From Combretum micranthum (lineage: Eukaryota; Streptophyta; Magnoliopsida; Myrtales; Combretaceae): 64,000 nucleotides of DNA. Made by a program: the position numbers and the translations under genes. Positions 12,567-25,094 of the stretch are shown in pieces (the first letter of the stretch is position 1; each line of letters starts with the position of its first letter). A model generated the notes under the pieces. That model was given only the letters and a program-made list of their open reading frames with translations, made no database searches and was not told where the DNA came from. The stretch lies in NCBI GenBank assembly GCA_024138025.1, contig JAMXBD010000012.1:434001-498000 (forward strand), written 5' to 3'.

Positions 12567-12760
12567 TTAGATACTAGGATAGAATGACAACAAGAACAAG
12601 TAGACATGTAATTGAGCTGAGATGATACGGTGTTGACCTTTAACTTGAGCTCAGTATATCTTAATTAGATACTAGGATAAAATGTTAATAAGAACAAGTA
12701 GACATGTAATTAAGCCAAGATGATGCAATGTTGACCTTAAACACGAGCTTAATTTGAAGT
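12567..12760. repeat. Two-copy 98-bp tandem duplication
   Basis: The stretch from agatactaggat through aagaacaagtagacatgtaatt to gttgacctt occurs twice, with atactagg at 12571 and again at 12669, diverged by several substitutions. It is non-coding. Confidence 0.7.
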
Positions 12761-12895
12761 TTCAAATTGGCTCTTGCTTAAAATTTTAAATTTGAGTTTA
12801 ACTCAACTAAATATTATATAATCTCAAGCTCAACTCGGTTAAAATCGTTTAAGCTTAATTTATTAAAAATAATTTTAATTTTAATTAAAATAATA

Positions 12896-13172
12896 GGGTA
12901 AATTACACCAAAATGTCCAACGTTTGGGAGTAAGTTTATTTAAGGTCCAACGTTTGAAGAGGTTGGTCAATTTGGGTCCCTATGGACACTTATCAATATA
13001 AGAGAAGATTTAATTAAAATTTAGAAGACTTTTCTATTGTCGACACGTGTCCTTGGGGGACCCTAATTGACCTATTTCTTCAAACTTTGGAACCTTTTTT
13101 TAACCATTCGAAACATTGAGACCTTAAATAAACTTACCCCCAAACGTTGAGACATTCTGGTGTAATTTATCC
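12896..13172. mobile_element. Mutator-like MITE, hairpin form
   Basis: Left end gggtaaattacacca, right end its near-complement (ggataaattacacca when reversed). Inner parts also pair, for example gtccaacgtttgaagaggttgg with the complement of ctatttcttcaaactttgg. The sequence aaaataata lies just outside both ends (12887-12895 and 13174-13182, allowing one extra base), consistent with a 9-bp duplication. It is inserted in older AT-rich DNA containing repeated actcgag/gagct-like words. Confidence 0.75.
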
Positions 13173-13544
13173 TAAAATAATATTAATATCTAAACTCAGT
13201 TTGAATTCTATTAATATTTATACTCAATTGAATCTCGATCAAACTTATGAGCTAATAAAGTCAAATATATGAAGTTCAAGTCAACTAAACTATTCTCGAA
13301 TCAAACTCGATCAAACATCGTGCAAGATAGGCCTAAAATTTTGCAAACTAGTTGATTCATTTGCACCCTAAATACAAGTAACAACTATTTTGAAAAGTAC
13401 TCATAACCTCTCTAAATTAAGACATCAAGGCAAGTGTTATGAGCTTTCACATTATAAATTAAATTCTAACTTCACATTTGATTCAGTTAATGATTTCAGT
13501 TTTGCAAGCTTATCTATTATATATATATATATATATTAGATTAA

Positions 13545-14385
13545 GAAGAGGCAGACATGCCTAAGAACTATACAACACAAAATCTAGGAAAGGACACACC
13601 AATAATATCTTACATAATTAAATCTTGAAGATTAGTAAGCATATAAGCTAGAAATTGACATCCCAACGAAAGAACAATAGCCTTATTAGCTAGCTTATCG
13701 GCACAATGATTCCTTTCCTAATATGAGTGTTGAATTTGCAAACACTAATCATGGCGTAAAGAGACCTATGATTGGCCTTATTATATTCTAGTAAGTATTG
13801 TCTTCAGCCCTTATTTCCTTCGACTAGTTGCTCACTGTACTATTGCTTATCCCAAGAATCACATATCTATAACCCATATCCCAAGCCAAAGACAATCTGT
13901 GATAGGCTCCCCATAGCTCTACCTTAATGGAAGAACAATAACATAAATTCACTATAAAACCACTTAAGCATTTGCCTTGAAAATCTATTGGTAACCCTGC
14001 CACAAGTGCTTTAAGCTTATGCTTGACCGTGCCATCTATGTTGAGCTTGCTCCACTATCTAGATGAAAGAGACAGCTATCCAAAGAAACCATTTTTTGAT
14101 AGCCCTTTGTATTCATGGTACTACATTTCTCATAAGATGTGGCACATTTTTTAATAGATGCTAAAATATGAGAAATCAAGGAGTACACATCTCTAAAGGA
14201 ATTCATAAAAATAAGCTCATTATTCCATTTTCCTAATTTCCAACATGTCATACCAAACAAGATTGACCAACTCAAGTCACCATATCTATCATCTCTAGTC
14301 ATGTTAGTAAGAAACCGGTCTTCAAAAGGTTTGTTCATAAAATCATAAAGATTATTGCTCCAAATCAGTTTACACCAAACAACAA
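13545..14385 (-). pseudogene. LINE 3' end: RT-associated region and RNase H remnant
   Basis: Reverse-strand translation first gives WSILFGMTCWKLGKWNNELIF (14338 downward), the conserved LFG.xxW..RNxLIF block that follows plant LINE reverse transcriptase. Then comes an RNase H-like segment: NIDGTVKHK with the first acidic residue, SSIKVELWGAYHRLSLAWDM with the catalytic Glu, and GYRYVIL. Stops and frame changes interrupt it throughout. The 3' end lies near 13545 beside a (TA)n tract, plausible for a LINE tail. Only the terminal part survives, as is usual for 5'-truncated LINE copies. Confidence 0.75.
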
Positions 14386-14399
14386 GAGCATTGTGGCTT

Positions 14400-15840
14400 A
14401 ACTATTTGTTATTATAATTAGGTTAATGAGCTTTAAAAATTGAATTTAAGCCCATTAAGAGTTATATGATTCAAAGCTTTGATATATTGGGGCTTAACTT
14501 TTAAATTTATGTCCAATAGTAATTTACTTTTTGATATTGGACTTATAATTTTGGATGTAAACCAAAGGATTGAAATTATATCTTATTTAGGATACTGGTT
14601 TTTAGGAATTCCTAATCAATCCCAATTCAAGACTAATTATCTTTTTAGGTTTTGGGCCTAAGGAATTTGTATTTGAGCTCAATAAGTGCTCAACACTTAT
14701 AAATAGGTAAATGACCATTAAAACTTGAATTTAGGCCCAATTGAATTTGGTAAAAGGGTATCGGGTCCATATTTTAAATTTAAGCCCATAAAAGATAGAG
14801 ATAAGGTAACTGAGTTGTTTTAAAGCTAATAGGCTTTCAGATAATTAGGATAAGCCCATTAATATACAAGAATAAGCTAAATAAGCTTAGAATAAGATAT
14901 CATGCTTAGAATTTTGCAATTTAATCTTGACAATTGAAAAGGAGCTTGATTGAAGGAATTGAAGTCCGGTTTAGCTTGGATATGACAAGTTCATTATATT
15001 TTTAAGTGAACCAAGATAAGCTCAGTTCGGTTCAAAGCTTTGGAGAACCGGTTTTCTATTGATTTAATTTAAATTATTTAACTTATGTTCGATTTAGCAA
15101 AATAAGTCCCGTTTTCATTTACTTCAGGCTAGTTCTTTCATGTAAAATTAATATTTGGACAAAACGTGGCCGGCTCACATTAAATTAAATTAGACCGACA
15201 CAAATTGAGGCCAGTTCAGCTCCAATTTGGCTTTGATTCGGTCTGCTTTCAACATAAATTACATAATTTTATTAATTTACCTTAATTATTTGCTTAATCA
15301 ACGTATATATTCAATCTACAAAAAAATTATTCAAATTATATTTCAATTCATTATTAAATCATAAAATAAACAAAATAATCATGATATATATATATATATA
15401 TATATCGGTTTACAGATTAATTTAATCACATTTCATCAATTCAACATAGCAAATCTACACTTACGACCATACATAAATTTGTTTTACTTTTATGTATATA
15501 ATCATATTTATCTTTTAATTGAAAGTATACATTATCAAATCTATTCAAGAAATTATAAGATATTATATACTTGTCTCGGCATTAATATTATTTTTATAAT
15601 CATGTTTACCTCTTTGATCAATATAAATTATCAATGATTCAACAAATCAAATGATTAAACATGATATCACACACACATATATGTACATTTCAGAATATAT
15701 ATAACCAATATTAGTTTTAGACCAAAAATTATTCCATCAATTTTTAACATATATCATACATTTATTATCATATCAAAATTGAATCTACACTAACATAAAC
15801 ACACACACCCACCCACACACACACATATATTGGCATTTAA
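14400..15840. other. AT-rich repeat-derived spacer
   Basis: Contains aaatttaggcccat-like repeats at 14400-14800, a patch of cggttc / aaccgg words at 14950-15250 that resembles LTR or hAT subterminal arrays, and (TA)n at 15385-15405. No genes. Element borders could not be fixed. Confidence 0.35.
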
Positions 15841-15862
15841 TATATATATATATATATATATA

Positions 15863-16226
15863 GGGTAAATTATACCAAAAGATCACAACGTTATAAGGTA
15901 AGTTTATTTGAGGTCATAATGTTTCGAGTGGTTAAAAAGAAGCCATAGATTTAAGGAGTAAGTTCATTTTAGATCACAATATTTCTAATGGTTAAAAAGA
16001 GTCACAACATTTAGAGAAGTTGGTTAATTGAGGTCATTATTGGCATGTGTAATAAAGTACTAGATATTCTAAGTTTTAATTTTAAATATTTCTCTTGTTG
16101 ACATCTATCAATAATAACATCAATTAACTTACTTCTTTAAATATTATAAGTACTTTTTAACTACTCGAAATGTTGTGACCTCAAATGAACTTATCCTTAA
16201 ACATATGACTTTCCATGTATTTACCT
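15863..16226. mobile_element. Mutator-like MITE, third copy
   Basis: Left end gggtaaattatacc, right end the complement of aggtaaata. Internal blocks such as taagtttatttgaggtca pair with tgacctcaaatgaacttat near the right end. It lies in (TA)n at its left border, so the target duplication is ambiguous. It belongs with the copy at 12896-13172. Confidence 0.6.
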
Positions 16227-16239
16227 AATACATATATAT

Positions 16240-18500
16240 AAGAATTAATGACAAAAATGGTACATGAACTTTTACAAAATATTCAATCAAGTACCTGAAG
16301 TTTCGTTTTGAACAGCTCGGTACATAAACTGTTAGAAATAATAATACACAAGGAATACTTAAGAGGGGAGGTGAATTAAGTATTACAAAATTTTTCGATT
16401 TTATCAAACTAGATTAATTAACTAAGATAAGATAAGAGTTAACTTAAACAAACAAATGCAGTGGAATAAACTAATTAAAACTAATTAACAAATAAGCAGA
16501 GATAAAGAAGCATACAGAAAGAGAAAGAGAAGCAACACAATGATTTAACATGGAGCTTGGCCCACTGCCTACTCTCAACGGTGCAAATGTCTCAAAAAGA
16601 ACTTTTACCACTATATTAATTATTCCAAAATCAATACACCTCTTAGATGAGGAATTACAACAAAGCCTATCACAATAGGACTTTTACAATTACCTTTCAC
16701 AAAGGACTTCCACTTGATAAATCAAGTGTTATACTAGTAACACACGACCAGACTTCTCTTTGCCTTCCATGAAGAACTTCCTGCCTAATCGCAATTAGAA
16801 CGATGCTGGTAACTATATACCAGACTTCAAATGCCTCCTACTGAGAATTTCTCTTTGCCTTCCACAAAGGACTTCCTGCCTAATTGCAATTAAGATGATG
16901 CTGGTAACTCCATATCAGACTTCAAATGCCTCCCACTTAGGACTTTTCTTTGCCTTCCACAAAGGACTTCCTTTGTCTCTATGAGGACTTTTCTCAATGC
17001 CTCACGCAAGGACTTTCTTTGCCTCCACTGAGAACTTTTAACTTTGCTTCTATGAGGAATTCTTTTACAAATGCTTCCTTTGAGGACTTTTTATAAACAG
17101 CTCCTATATGAGCAAATTTATAAATTGAAAAGCTCTTAAGGAAATATATAAATTTCCTTTACAAAGAAACGTTTCTACTTGAAGAGATTTGCAATAGAAA
17201 ATACTTTAAGAATTTTACAAATTCCTTTTACAATCTGAGCTCCTTAAAAGAGTAGATAAACAAATTTTGTAAATCTTAAACAGTGCTCAAAAACTCTTGC
17301 TTAAAGTGTGTCAACAAATTTCGAAACAGAGCACTAATTATTCTCCTAAAAAAAATTCAAATTAACGAGAACGAGAACAAAAATATAAGTAAAAAAAAAT
17401 TTATAAAACGTTGTTTTTATTTTTACTGTGCATTCAAAAATTATAATATTTTATTCTTTTTTTCAAAGAAAAGAGAAAAATTCTTTTTATAACTTTTGAT
17501 AAGAAATTTGCCCATTATAAAAAATTTCTGACAACCCATATTTATGTTTAAAGTACTTAAAGTTTTAATAATGTGTAAAAGTTCAAAAGCATTGAAAGAG
17601 CATTAAATGTGTCTGACACATATATTTAATGCATTCCAACATTTTTTTTTTCTTTTTCCCTTTGATTTATATTATTATTTATTAAATAATAAATAATTAA
17701 AAAAACTTTTATTGTCATGCTTAAGAACAAGTTAAGCCCAAAAAAATTTTATTTATTTTTACATTTTTAAAAAAAATTCCGAGGGCAAACTTTCTGAAGT
17801 CGAGGGTAAACTTTCAGAAGTCGAGGTCTAAACTTCAGCCATTAATTTTATAAATTTTGCCCAAAACTTCAGCCTTTGACTTTAGGATTTTGCCCAAAAC
17901 TCCTGCTTTTTGACTTCATAGTTTTGCCCAAAACTTCAACACTTGACTTTATAAGTTTTGCCAAAACTTAGTCTTTTGTCTTTATCTGATGAATAGTGCC
18001 TGCACTTTTCTTTTACTAGGCTCAATAGCTTTGTCTTGACTTTTCTTCAACTTTTTGTTCTGTTAAAAACTTAAACAATGGTAGAACAAATATAGAGCAT
18101 ATATGTATAAATATTTTATGTATTTAAACAATTAAGGATATTTAAATAATTAATTGTGTAATAATTATTCTCATCAAAATCATTCGTGAACGTTAAGTTC
18201 AACATAAACATCTCGTGTACTTTTTTCATACCTAAAGTTTGGTTTTGACAATTTGATACTTGAACAAAGTTTTCATTGACTTTTTTCATACCTGATCGAG
18301 TTTACTTCAGGTATGAAAATACCAGGTATGAAAAAAGTCTGTGAAAATTTTATTTAGGTACTATAATTGTCAAAATCAAACTTCATATATGAAAAAATTC
18401 CACGAAAATTTTGTTCAAATACCAAATTATTCAAAACCAATTTCAAGTACTTAATTGAACTTTTTGCAAAAGTTTAGACACTATTTTTGAAAAAATCCCT
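16240..18500. mobile_element. Hairpin MITE M3 interrupted by a 1.85-kb repeat
   Basis: The left segment (16240-16332) pairs with the right end (18400-18500): atgacaaaaatggtacatga against the complement of gtttagacactatttttgaa, continuing inward. The arm resumes at about 18186 and folds back around 18298. Roughly 16333-18185 is therefore a later insertion that split the left arm. A related, uninterrupted element is at 21252-21554. Confidence 0.65.
16333..18185. mobile_element. Unclassified dispersed repeat inserted in MITE M3
   Basis: Starts gaaataataatacacaa and ends with its imperfect complement, ttgtgtaataattattctc. The early part reads aagaggggaggtgaattaag. It contains diverged direct repeats of about 93 bp (ctttgccttccacaaaggac and cctgcctaat.gcaatta at 16757, 16851 and partly 16938) and a second array of about 34-bp units (gattttgcccaaaactt) at 17855-17980. 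No coding capacity was found. Its class is not recognised with confidence. Confidence 0.5.
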
Positions 18501-18504
18501 ATAT

Positions 18505-20990
18505 ATAATCACCAACAAATTCAAACCGAAACTTTGATTTATGATTAATTCATGAATCAAATATTCAATATAGCACATATTAATCATCGAACAAATTAAA
18601 TCAACTTACTAAAGTAAGAAATCAAATATACCATCAGGATACCCAATTACTTCTCCTCAATTTGGTTATAGATGCTTCAAACTCCAAATCTACTACTATT
18701 ACTCCAAATCTTTGGGAGGTTAAAGATGTATATTCCTTTTATATATTTAGCATATGTCTGAAGGAGCGAGGCTAGTCTAGGAATTGATTACTTAGTGAGA
18801 ATCTTGTTTAGGTTGCCTAAAGTGTCTTTGGATAACTATGTAAGGAGGTTAAATCCGAATCTACACCTTCATGCACAAAATAGATAAAAGTGTTGATTTT
18901 GGGTAATTGAGCTTTATCGTAGGGTCCTAGAATTTCTAGTGATCAAATAATTATATTTAGACTTCTTGAATTGAAACATAGGAATTTTGGTATTGAATTT
19001 GAGTAATAAGGCTCATTTTGGTTATTTGGAAGAAATTAGATGAATGGATAAGATATGGCTGGAATTTGGATTATCTTTGATCTCTAATCTCAAATTAATT
19101 TAGTTACTATGTTAATTAACTATATTATATTATCATGATCAATTTAGGTTAAAATTATATCCTAGAGTTTCTTATTTATTTAATTTAAGTTTGTTATTCA
19201 ATTATTATTAATTAATAAACTCAAATTAAAGTTCAAATTAACCTATATCATCATACTATATTATATCGCTTTCCTAATTTAGCTAATTGTACATCTACGA
19301 TATTTCAAGTTATAACTCATCTACGTTATATTTTATTCTATATAAAAATATAGAAAGGCTATCAATAGTAGTGTAAAATCAATAAATTTATTTAAAATTT
19401 TTAAAAAATCCTTTTGAGTAAAAACAGAAAAAGAAAGAGTAAAAACAAAATTTACTACATTTACATTATTTAATATAAAATAACATAATTTAAAGTTTTT
19501 ATAAAATTTACAACTCTTTTAAATTATCTAGAGCTTTATATAAGAAAGCTCAAAAAAAAAAAGGCAAAAGCGAATCACTGATGATCATATAAAACCAATA
19601 TTTTAAATTGCACGGTAATAATTATGTCATATTTAAAACAATTAATGAAGATACATGGTTAATGTGTTAACTGTAAGAAATTTTAAATAAATCTATAACT
19701 TTCATAAACATATAATATATACTTCAAATTAAAATTCAGCCATAACGTAGGACTTTAACTAGCTATATAATAGAAAACCGAAGGAGAAATTTTTATGGTT
19801 GTATTATCTAGCAACAAGCAAATGTTAAATGTTCAGTGTTACCCTTATGTCGTTAAGCTCTAATATATAACTGTGTACTTATGTCTTGATGAAACTTCCA
19901 AGAACTGATTAGCTTCTAATTGACTAGTTGCAAGTGGTGTAATACTGTTCTTGATAGGATTGATTTAAATTTAATTTCCCTCTCAAAAGTTTTAGTACAT
20001 AAAAGAAATAGAGAAAAAAAATTAAAGAAGACCTATTCCGTCAGGTTGCAATAATGGATAAGGATCCTTTGTTTATTACTAATCCACATACTATTAGTGA
20101 CCTTGGGCTGCTGTTTGGGGGGAAAGGAAAAAAAAAAAAAAAAAAAAAGACATGTTGTTTGATGTTACTTTAGCATGTCTATCTTATAATATTCCTATTA
20201 TACTGGCATGTGGGTAATCACATATATGTAAGTTGTAACTAAGTAATCAAATATTGAACTATTTTAAATAAATGAATGTGGATATTTTAAAGAAAACATT
20301 ACTAAAGGAATACCATAGCACTCTCAAGTATCACTTTTAAGGAAACTTCTGTAGTCAAATCGATGAGAAGATCCAATCAATCTTTTTAATTGATAAAACA
20401 AATATAATTAATATATAAATATTCTAGTGATGTGATTACGATCACATATGATTTCGAACTGTTTAATAATTATTTGGATCATTCCGATAAAAAAAGAGCA
20501 GAACCATTGAATTTTTCTACTTTTAAGTGTTTTTCATTAAGTAAAACATATATCTTAAAGCAAAAACAACGTAATAATGACTATCATGTGTTATTATGGT
20601 TACTAAAACTATCTTTATTGATAAGAATTTCTATATCTTTACGACAGTTATTACAAATATAGCGTGTGCACATATTTATTGTGGTTGCATGCAAGAATTG
20701 TTGAATCTGTCAAGTTTACTGATTCAATACGGATTCAATAAATATATTTATGGTGTATAAAAACTGAGCGTGAGACGTTATTTCATTGGTTAAGAATTTG
20801 TATTTGATTCTTAACACAAGGATTTAAATTAAAACGTTGGATAAAGTAGTCCAAAAAACCTCCAACAACATTTATCCACTAATTATTTATAGTTATAGAT
20901 GTTTTCTTTTTTCATATTAACTATTATATATATATATATGAGAAGAACAAATACAATAACAATTAATATTGCGAATTATTGTGGATAACA
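18505..20990. other. AT-rich spacer
   Basis: No recognisable genes. Holds a poly-A run at 20130-20148 and a 76-codon open frame at 20432-20662 of no apparent similarity. A low-complexity (TA)n tract lies near 20925. Confidence 0.4.
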
Positions 20991-21251
20991 GTTGTGGCAT
21001 CAATATTGATAGCCACATATGTAGACTGATAGCCCTTTCACTGCAGTAAATAAAATGGGGTACTCAATAGGTAATGCAAAGGCAAACCAGTGCCACCAGG
21101 TCTGGATTGCATTTCCCACCCAAAGGAAAGTCGTTGTCTTGACACCGCTTGTTGCACTTGATAGTTTGAGCATGGTCCTCATAAGATTTGCAGTTCTTCA
21201 ACTATTGTCTGTCTTGAAATGGGAAATTGAAAGTTAAATGCATGTTTGATT

Positions 21252-21554
21252 GGGTTAATGTACAAATGGTACTTGATCTTTGATAACATATATAATTAGA
21301 TACTTGAACTTTTGAAATCAATCAATTTAGTACTTAAACTTTCAAATTGATCAATTTATACCTAAAATAACTTTGCATACAACTAACAGTATCTCCGTCA
21401 AGTTCTTTTAGGTATTTAATTTATTAAATTCAAAGTTTTTCAAATACTTAATTGATCAATTTCAAAATTCAGGTACTAAATTATCCATTTTCAAAGTTTA
21501 AGTACCTAATTATTTATTTTATCAAAGTTTAGGTACCATTCGTGACAATATCCC
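21252..21554. mobile_element. Hairpin MITE, related to M3
   Basis: Ends gggttaatgtacaaatggta and, when reversed, gggatattgtcacgaatggta. The arms pair almost to the centre (caattt.agtacttaaactt against its complement), so the whole 303 bp can fold. No clean flush target duplication was seen. It marks the edge of recognisable similarity of the LTR fragment to its right. Confidence 0.75.
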
Positions 21555-24231
21555 TACTTGATTTAATAAGTTATTATCTTTCCATTAAAATAACAAATCA
21601 ACATTGGAGCATTCACACTTCAATCAAGCCAATGGGAATCTAGGGGTCCTAAGTAAACAACAACTGCGCAGGGGTTTAATATAGATAGTCTGGATCTCTA
21701 TATCTCCTATATCTAATCAAGAAAGAGAAAATAGCCCCATCTATGATTCAGCCTTCATACACAATACTTATCCTAGTCCATAATATCAATTAGTTCAACC
21801 GATATCATAAATGTGAATTAAAGTATGTTACTCCATTTCGAGCTTAAGTAAATATTATGCTGAACCATTTGCCCCATCAGCTATCTGTTGAGTTACATAT
21901 AAAATCACCATTGCATCATGGTATTTATCATTACATCATGACATCTCAGCGCCTAGCTACCATGTCATTGCATCATGACAGGATTGTTGTTTCCCGGATC
22001 AGATTCAATAGCACAAGCACAACCATCACTCACCAATTATTAAGCTGGGTTTAAGTTGTAATTCATTATAGGATGTCTATCCTAACATCCAACATGCAAG
22101 TTACTACATATCTTTTATATGAAATCCAAATAAAGGATCAACGCTATCTCAAAAGATAATACAGAAGATTTAGAATCCAAACTCAAACATCTGTTTAAGA
22201 CAATTTAAACTTTATAAGAAACTATATTAATTATCATTTACTTCAAGTTCATTTTAGAACATATTTCATCATACACTAATTTGGAATCCGCTATGGCTGC
22301 GAATATCGCCTCGTCAAAATATGGACGGTTCTCCTTTATCTGTCAAAACATCTCTTTTCACTTCATTTATTATCTTTTATTACAAAAACATCATCAAAAC
22401 ATTCACATATACAGAAACATCTATTTCATAAGAAGACACACATTTGAAATAACATATTCCTTATGTTATATTAAGGTATATCCTAACTCATTATTCCAAG
22501 CAAATAATAATTATTAAGATCATATTATCTTAACTTAGGCAAATTGATTAGAGTTCATTATTTAATTCAATTACTAAGTCAAAGTAATTAAACTTAATCA
22601 ATAGAATTCATTTTAATCGATTGTAACCTATTTAGTAAGTTGAAGTTAAGTTTATTAACTAAGTTCATTTTATATCTAATTTCTAACTTTTATCAATTAT
22701 TTATTAAATTCACAAATCCACCTAACTCAATCATTTATCTATTTCATTTTATTTCTCTTTCTTCTTTCTTTTTATTTTTCTTCTTTATGAACAGCTCCAG
22801 GGGACAGATTACGACCGTGATGGGGTCGCAATCATCGCCACCAGCATCATCACGCCCGTTATGAGGTATGTGATCTCCATCGTTTGTCTCATAACAGCCA
22901 TTTTGGGGACCATGATGCTCGATAAGATCCTTGTCATGCTTGTAATCATGGAGAAAAATGTGATCAAAAGAGATCATGCTCCTATCATGGCTGTAGTCAA
23001 GCCATTGCCTTCAAAAATAATTTGCTTCGAGGGGATCATGGGCCATGTAACAGCCATGATGAAGAGGAGAATCCACATGCTTTTTTTCTTTGTATTGTAC
23101 ACAAATCTTTAACTACTTAATCCATCATATATCAACAACAACTTGTTATAAGTATAGACATGTATAATCTTGTCTCCAACACACCACTATATACATATTT
23201 ACATCTTATTACCACAAATCATTTCATCAAACACTTAGTCTACTTAATTATGCATATATTTAAGCTTCTAACATACATGATCATATATTGCTAACATACA
23301 AGTTTTATCAAGGTCTACATCTATCTAGCTCTAATACAACATTTGCATGCATAATTAACAACTAAAACAAAGAAAAGAAAAAAAAAAACTTATCTTTTAG
23401 GCAAACCCAACATCTTAATCTTTTCCTACCACTTCTTCTAATTTAAATCCTCCACTTCAATCTTGTTCTTCCACTTTCAATCTTGATTTCTACCTTTGAT
23501 TTATCGTATAATCTTATTTGAATTGAGATTTGGGATTGGATTTGAGAAAGAAAGGAAAATTGAAGAGAAGGAGAAGAAGAGAAGAAGAAAAAGTATCGGT
23601 GGAGAGACAAAGAGTAAAAAAGGATTAGAGCGGCTAAAAAAATCCAAAAAGGGAAAAGATATTTAAAGGCAAAATTTTGAGATATTTATTAATAAGGGTT
23701 TAAGGCTTAAACCCTTTAGATAATTATATTAAGTATCAAAACTAATTTGAAAATAATTTGAGAATATATATATATTATAAAAATTATTAACTTGATTTAG
23801 AAACATACTTTAAAAGTTTAGTTTACAAGAAACTAATATTTAAATTGGATTTTAGTAAACTGATATTTTTAAACAAGTAATTGATTTAAAAAATTAATAA
23901 GATTTTACAAAATAAAAGATAACTAAAGTTCAAAGGTTTAGGAGTTTTCAAAATGTTTAAAATATTTGTTTTGGGATTTAGGAATTCGAATCAGGAATAA
24001 AAGGAGTTTAAAATAAAGAATTGAGTTAAAATTGAATAGTTTGATTTATTAAGAAAATTTATTATGGAAAATAGATGATTTTATAAAATATTTCAAATCT
24101 CAATTTCAATTCGAATTTATTAATTAATTTTGTTACCTCAAATTATCTATTTATTTTCCATCATTTACTTATTTGATCATTTAAACTATCTACATTATAT
24201 TTCTAACTAATGTTAAGATTTAGGTATTTCA
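21555..24231 (-). mobile_element. Partial LTR (copy A), family LTR-R1, reverse orientation
   Basis: Read on the reverse strand it starts TGAAATACCTAAATC at 24231, matching the starts of the solo LTRs at 40070 and 57366. It is collinear with the latter through conserved blocks (aattgaaattgagat at about 24100, and gatataggagatata and taaacccctg.gcagttg near 21700). The word-array region is at 22790-23080, rich in catgat / atcacgg. Similarity stops at the MITE at 21554, so the LTR's 3' end is missing or displaced. No internal retrotransposon genes adjoin it. Confidence 0.7.
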
Positions 24232-24574
24232 TTTATACATAGCATACACCTGATAGTTATAATTTATCTAGAGAGATGTATGAATGAAACTAAAACTAGG
24301 TTATTCGTTTAATTTCTTTTACGACCAAACTCTACCCTTGGTCCTGTTTGGTTAGAAATCTCCCTTTTCCCACCCTTCTCTCCTCTCCTCCTATTGTGTT
24401 CTTATTTCTTCTCATTAATGACTGCTTTACCGCACTTGTGAAAATTAAACACACACTTCACACTTTCAAACATAAATTATATAGGCAATATATTTTTAAT
24501 TTGAATTCTTAAAAAGAGTCTCTAAGGATCTATATCATTTTCCTTTTCACTAGTGAAGCGTCAAAAATGAAAAT

Positions 24575-24793
24575 GGGTCTGTTTGATGGTTTGTTTTTCA
24601 TTTGTATTTGTATCTTTTTCCAAATAATATGTGTAAATATGTCTGATTTATATTTATATTCATTTATATTTGATCTTTTAATGAGAACTGCCAATCTTTT
24701 TTTTATCCGTATCTAATTCTTTATAAATAATTTGTTAGAAAAAAGTTTGAAAAAAGTATTTGTATCTATAATTGCCAACAAACAAACAGACCC
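24575..24793. mobile_element. MITE family M1, best copy
   Basis: A 219-bp element with perfect 11-bp terminal inverted repeats, gggtctgtttg / caaacagaccc. The sub-motif atatgtgtaaatatgtctgat is shared with the copy at 54.9 kb. It is inserted in intron 3 of the ADH pseudogene. No unambiguous target duplication. Confidence 0.75.
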
Positions 24794-25094
24794 ATAAATA
24801 TATCGAATGTTTAATCCTTATGTACTTTTCTAATTAATTCCTCAACATTTTTTTCCTCTTCTATCTAAGTCTCAATGTTTTCGAAACCTAACTAAATTTG
24901 GATTTTCACTATTATAAAATTTTCCATCCCTCTTAGATATGTGTTAGCTCCATTTGGCCATACAATAATCACACAAGATAGCTACGATTTGTACAAGTTC
25001 TTTTTTAGATATCTATTCATTTCTTTTAGTTATTTTTATATGTTGTTAATTTTAATATATTATAAAATTAAACATATCTAATATTACTCTACAG

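Noticed and set aside
21000..21182. 60-codon reverse frame rich in Trp and aromatic residues
   Set aside because: The opposite strand is equally open over most of it, and it lies next to MITE and LTR fragments with no recognised homologue.
20671..24236. Copy A as a complete solo LTR with target duplication tttat
   Set aside because: tttat does follow the right end, and a tttat occurs near 20675, but the sequence there does not match the LTR ends of copies B or C, and similarity already stops at 21554.
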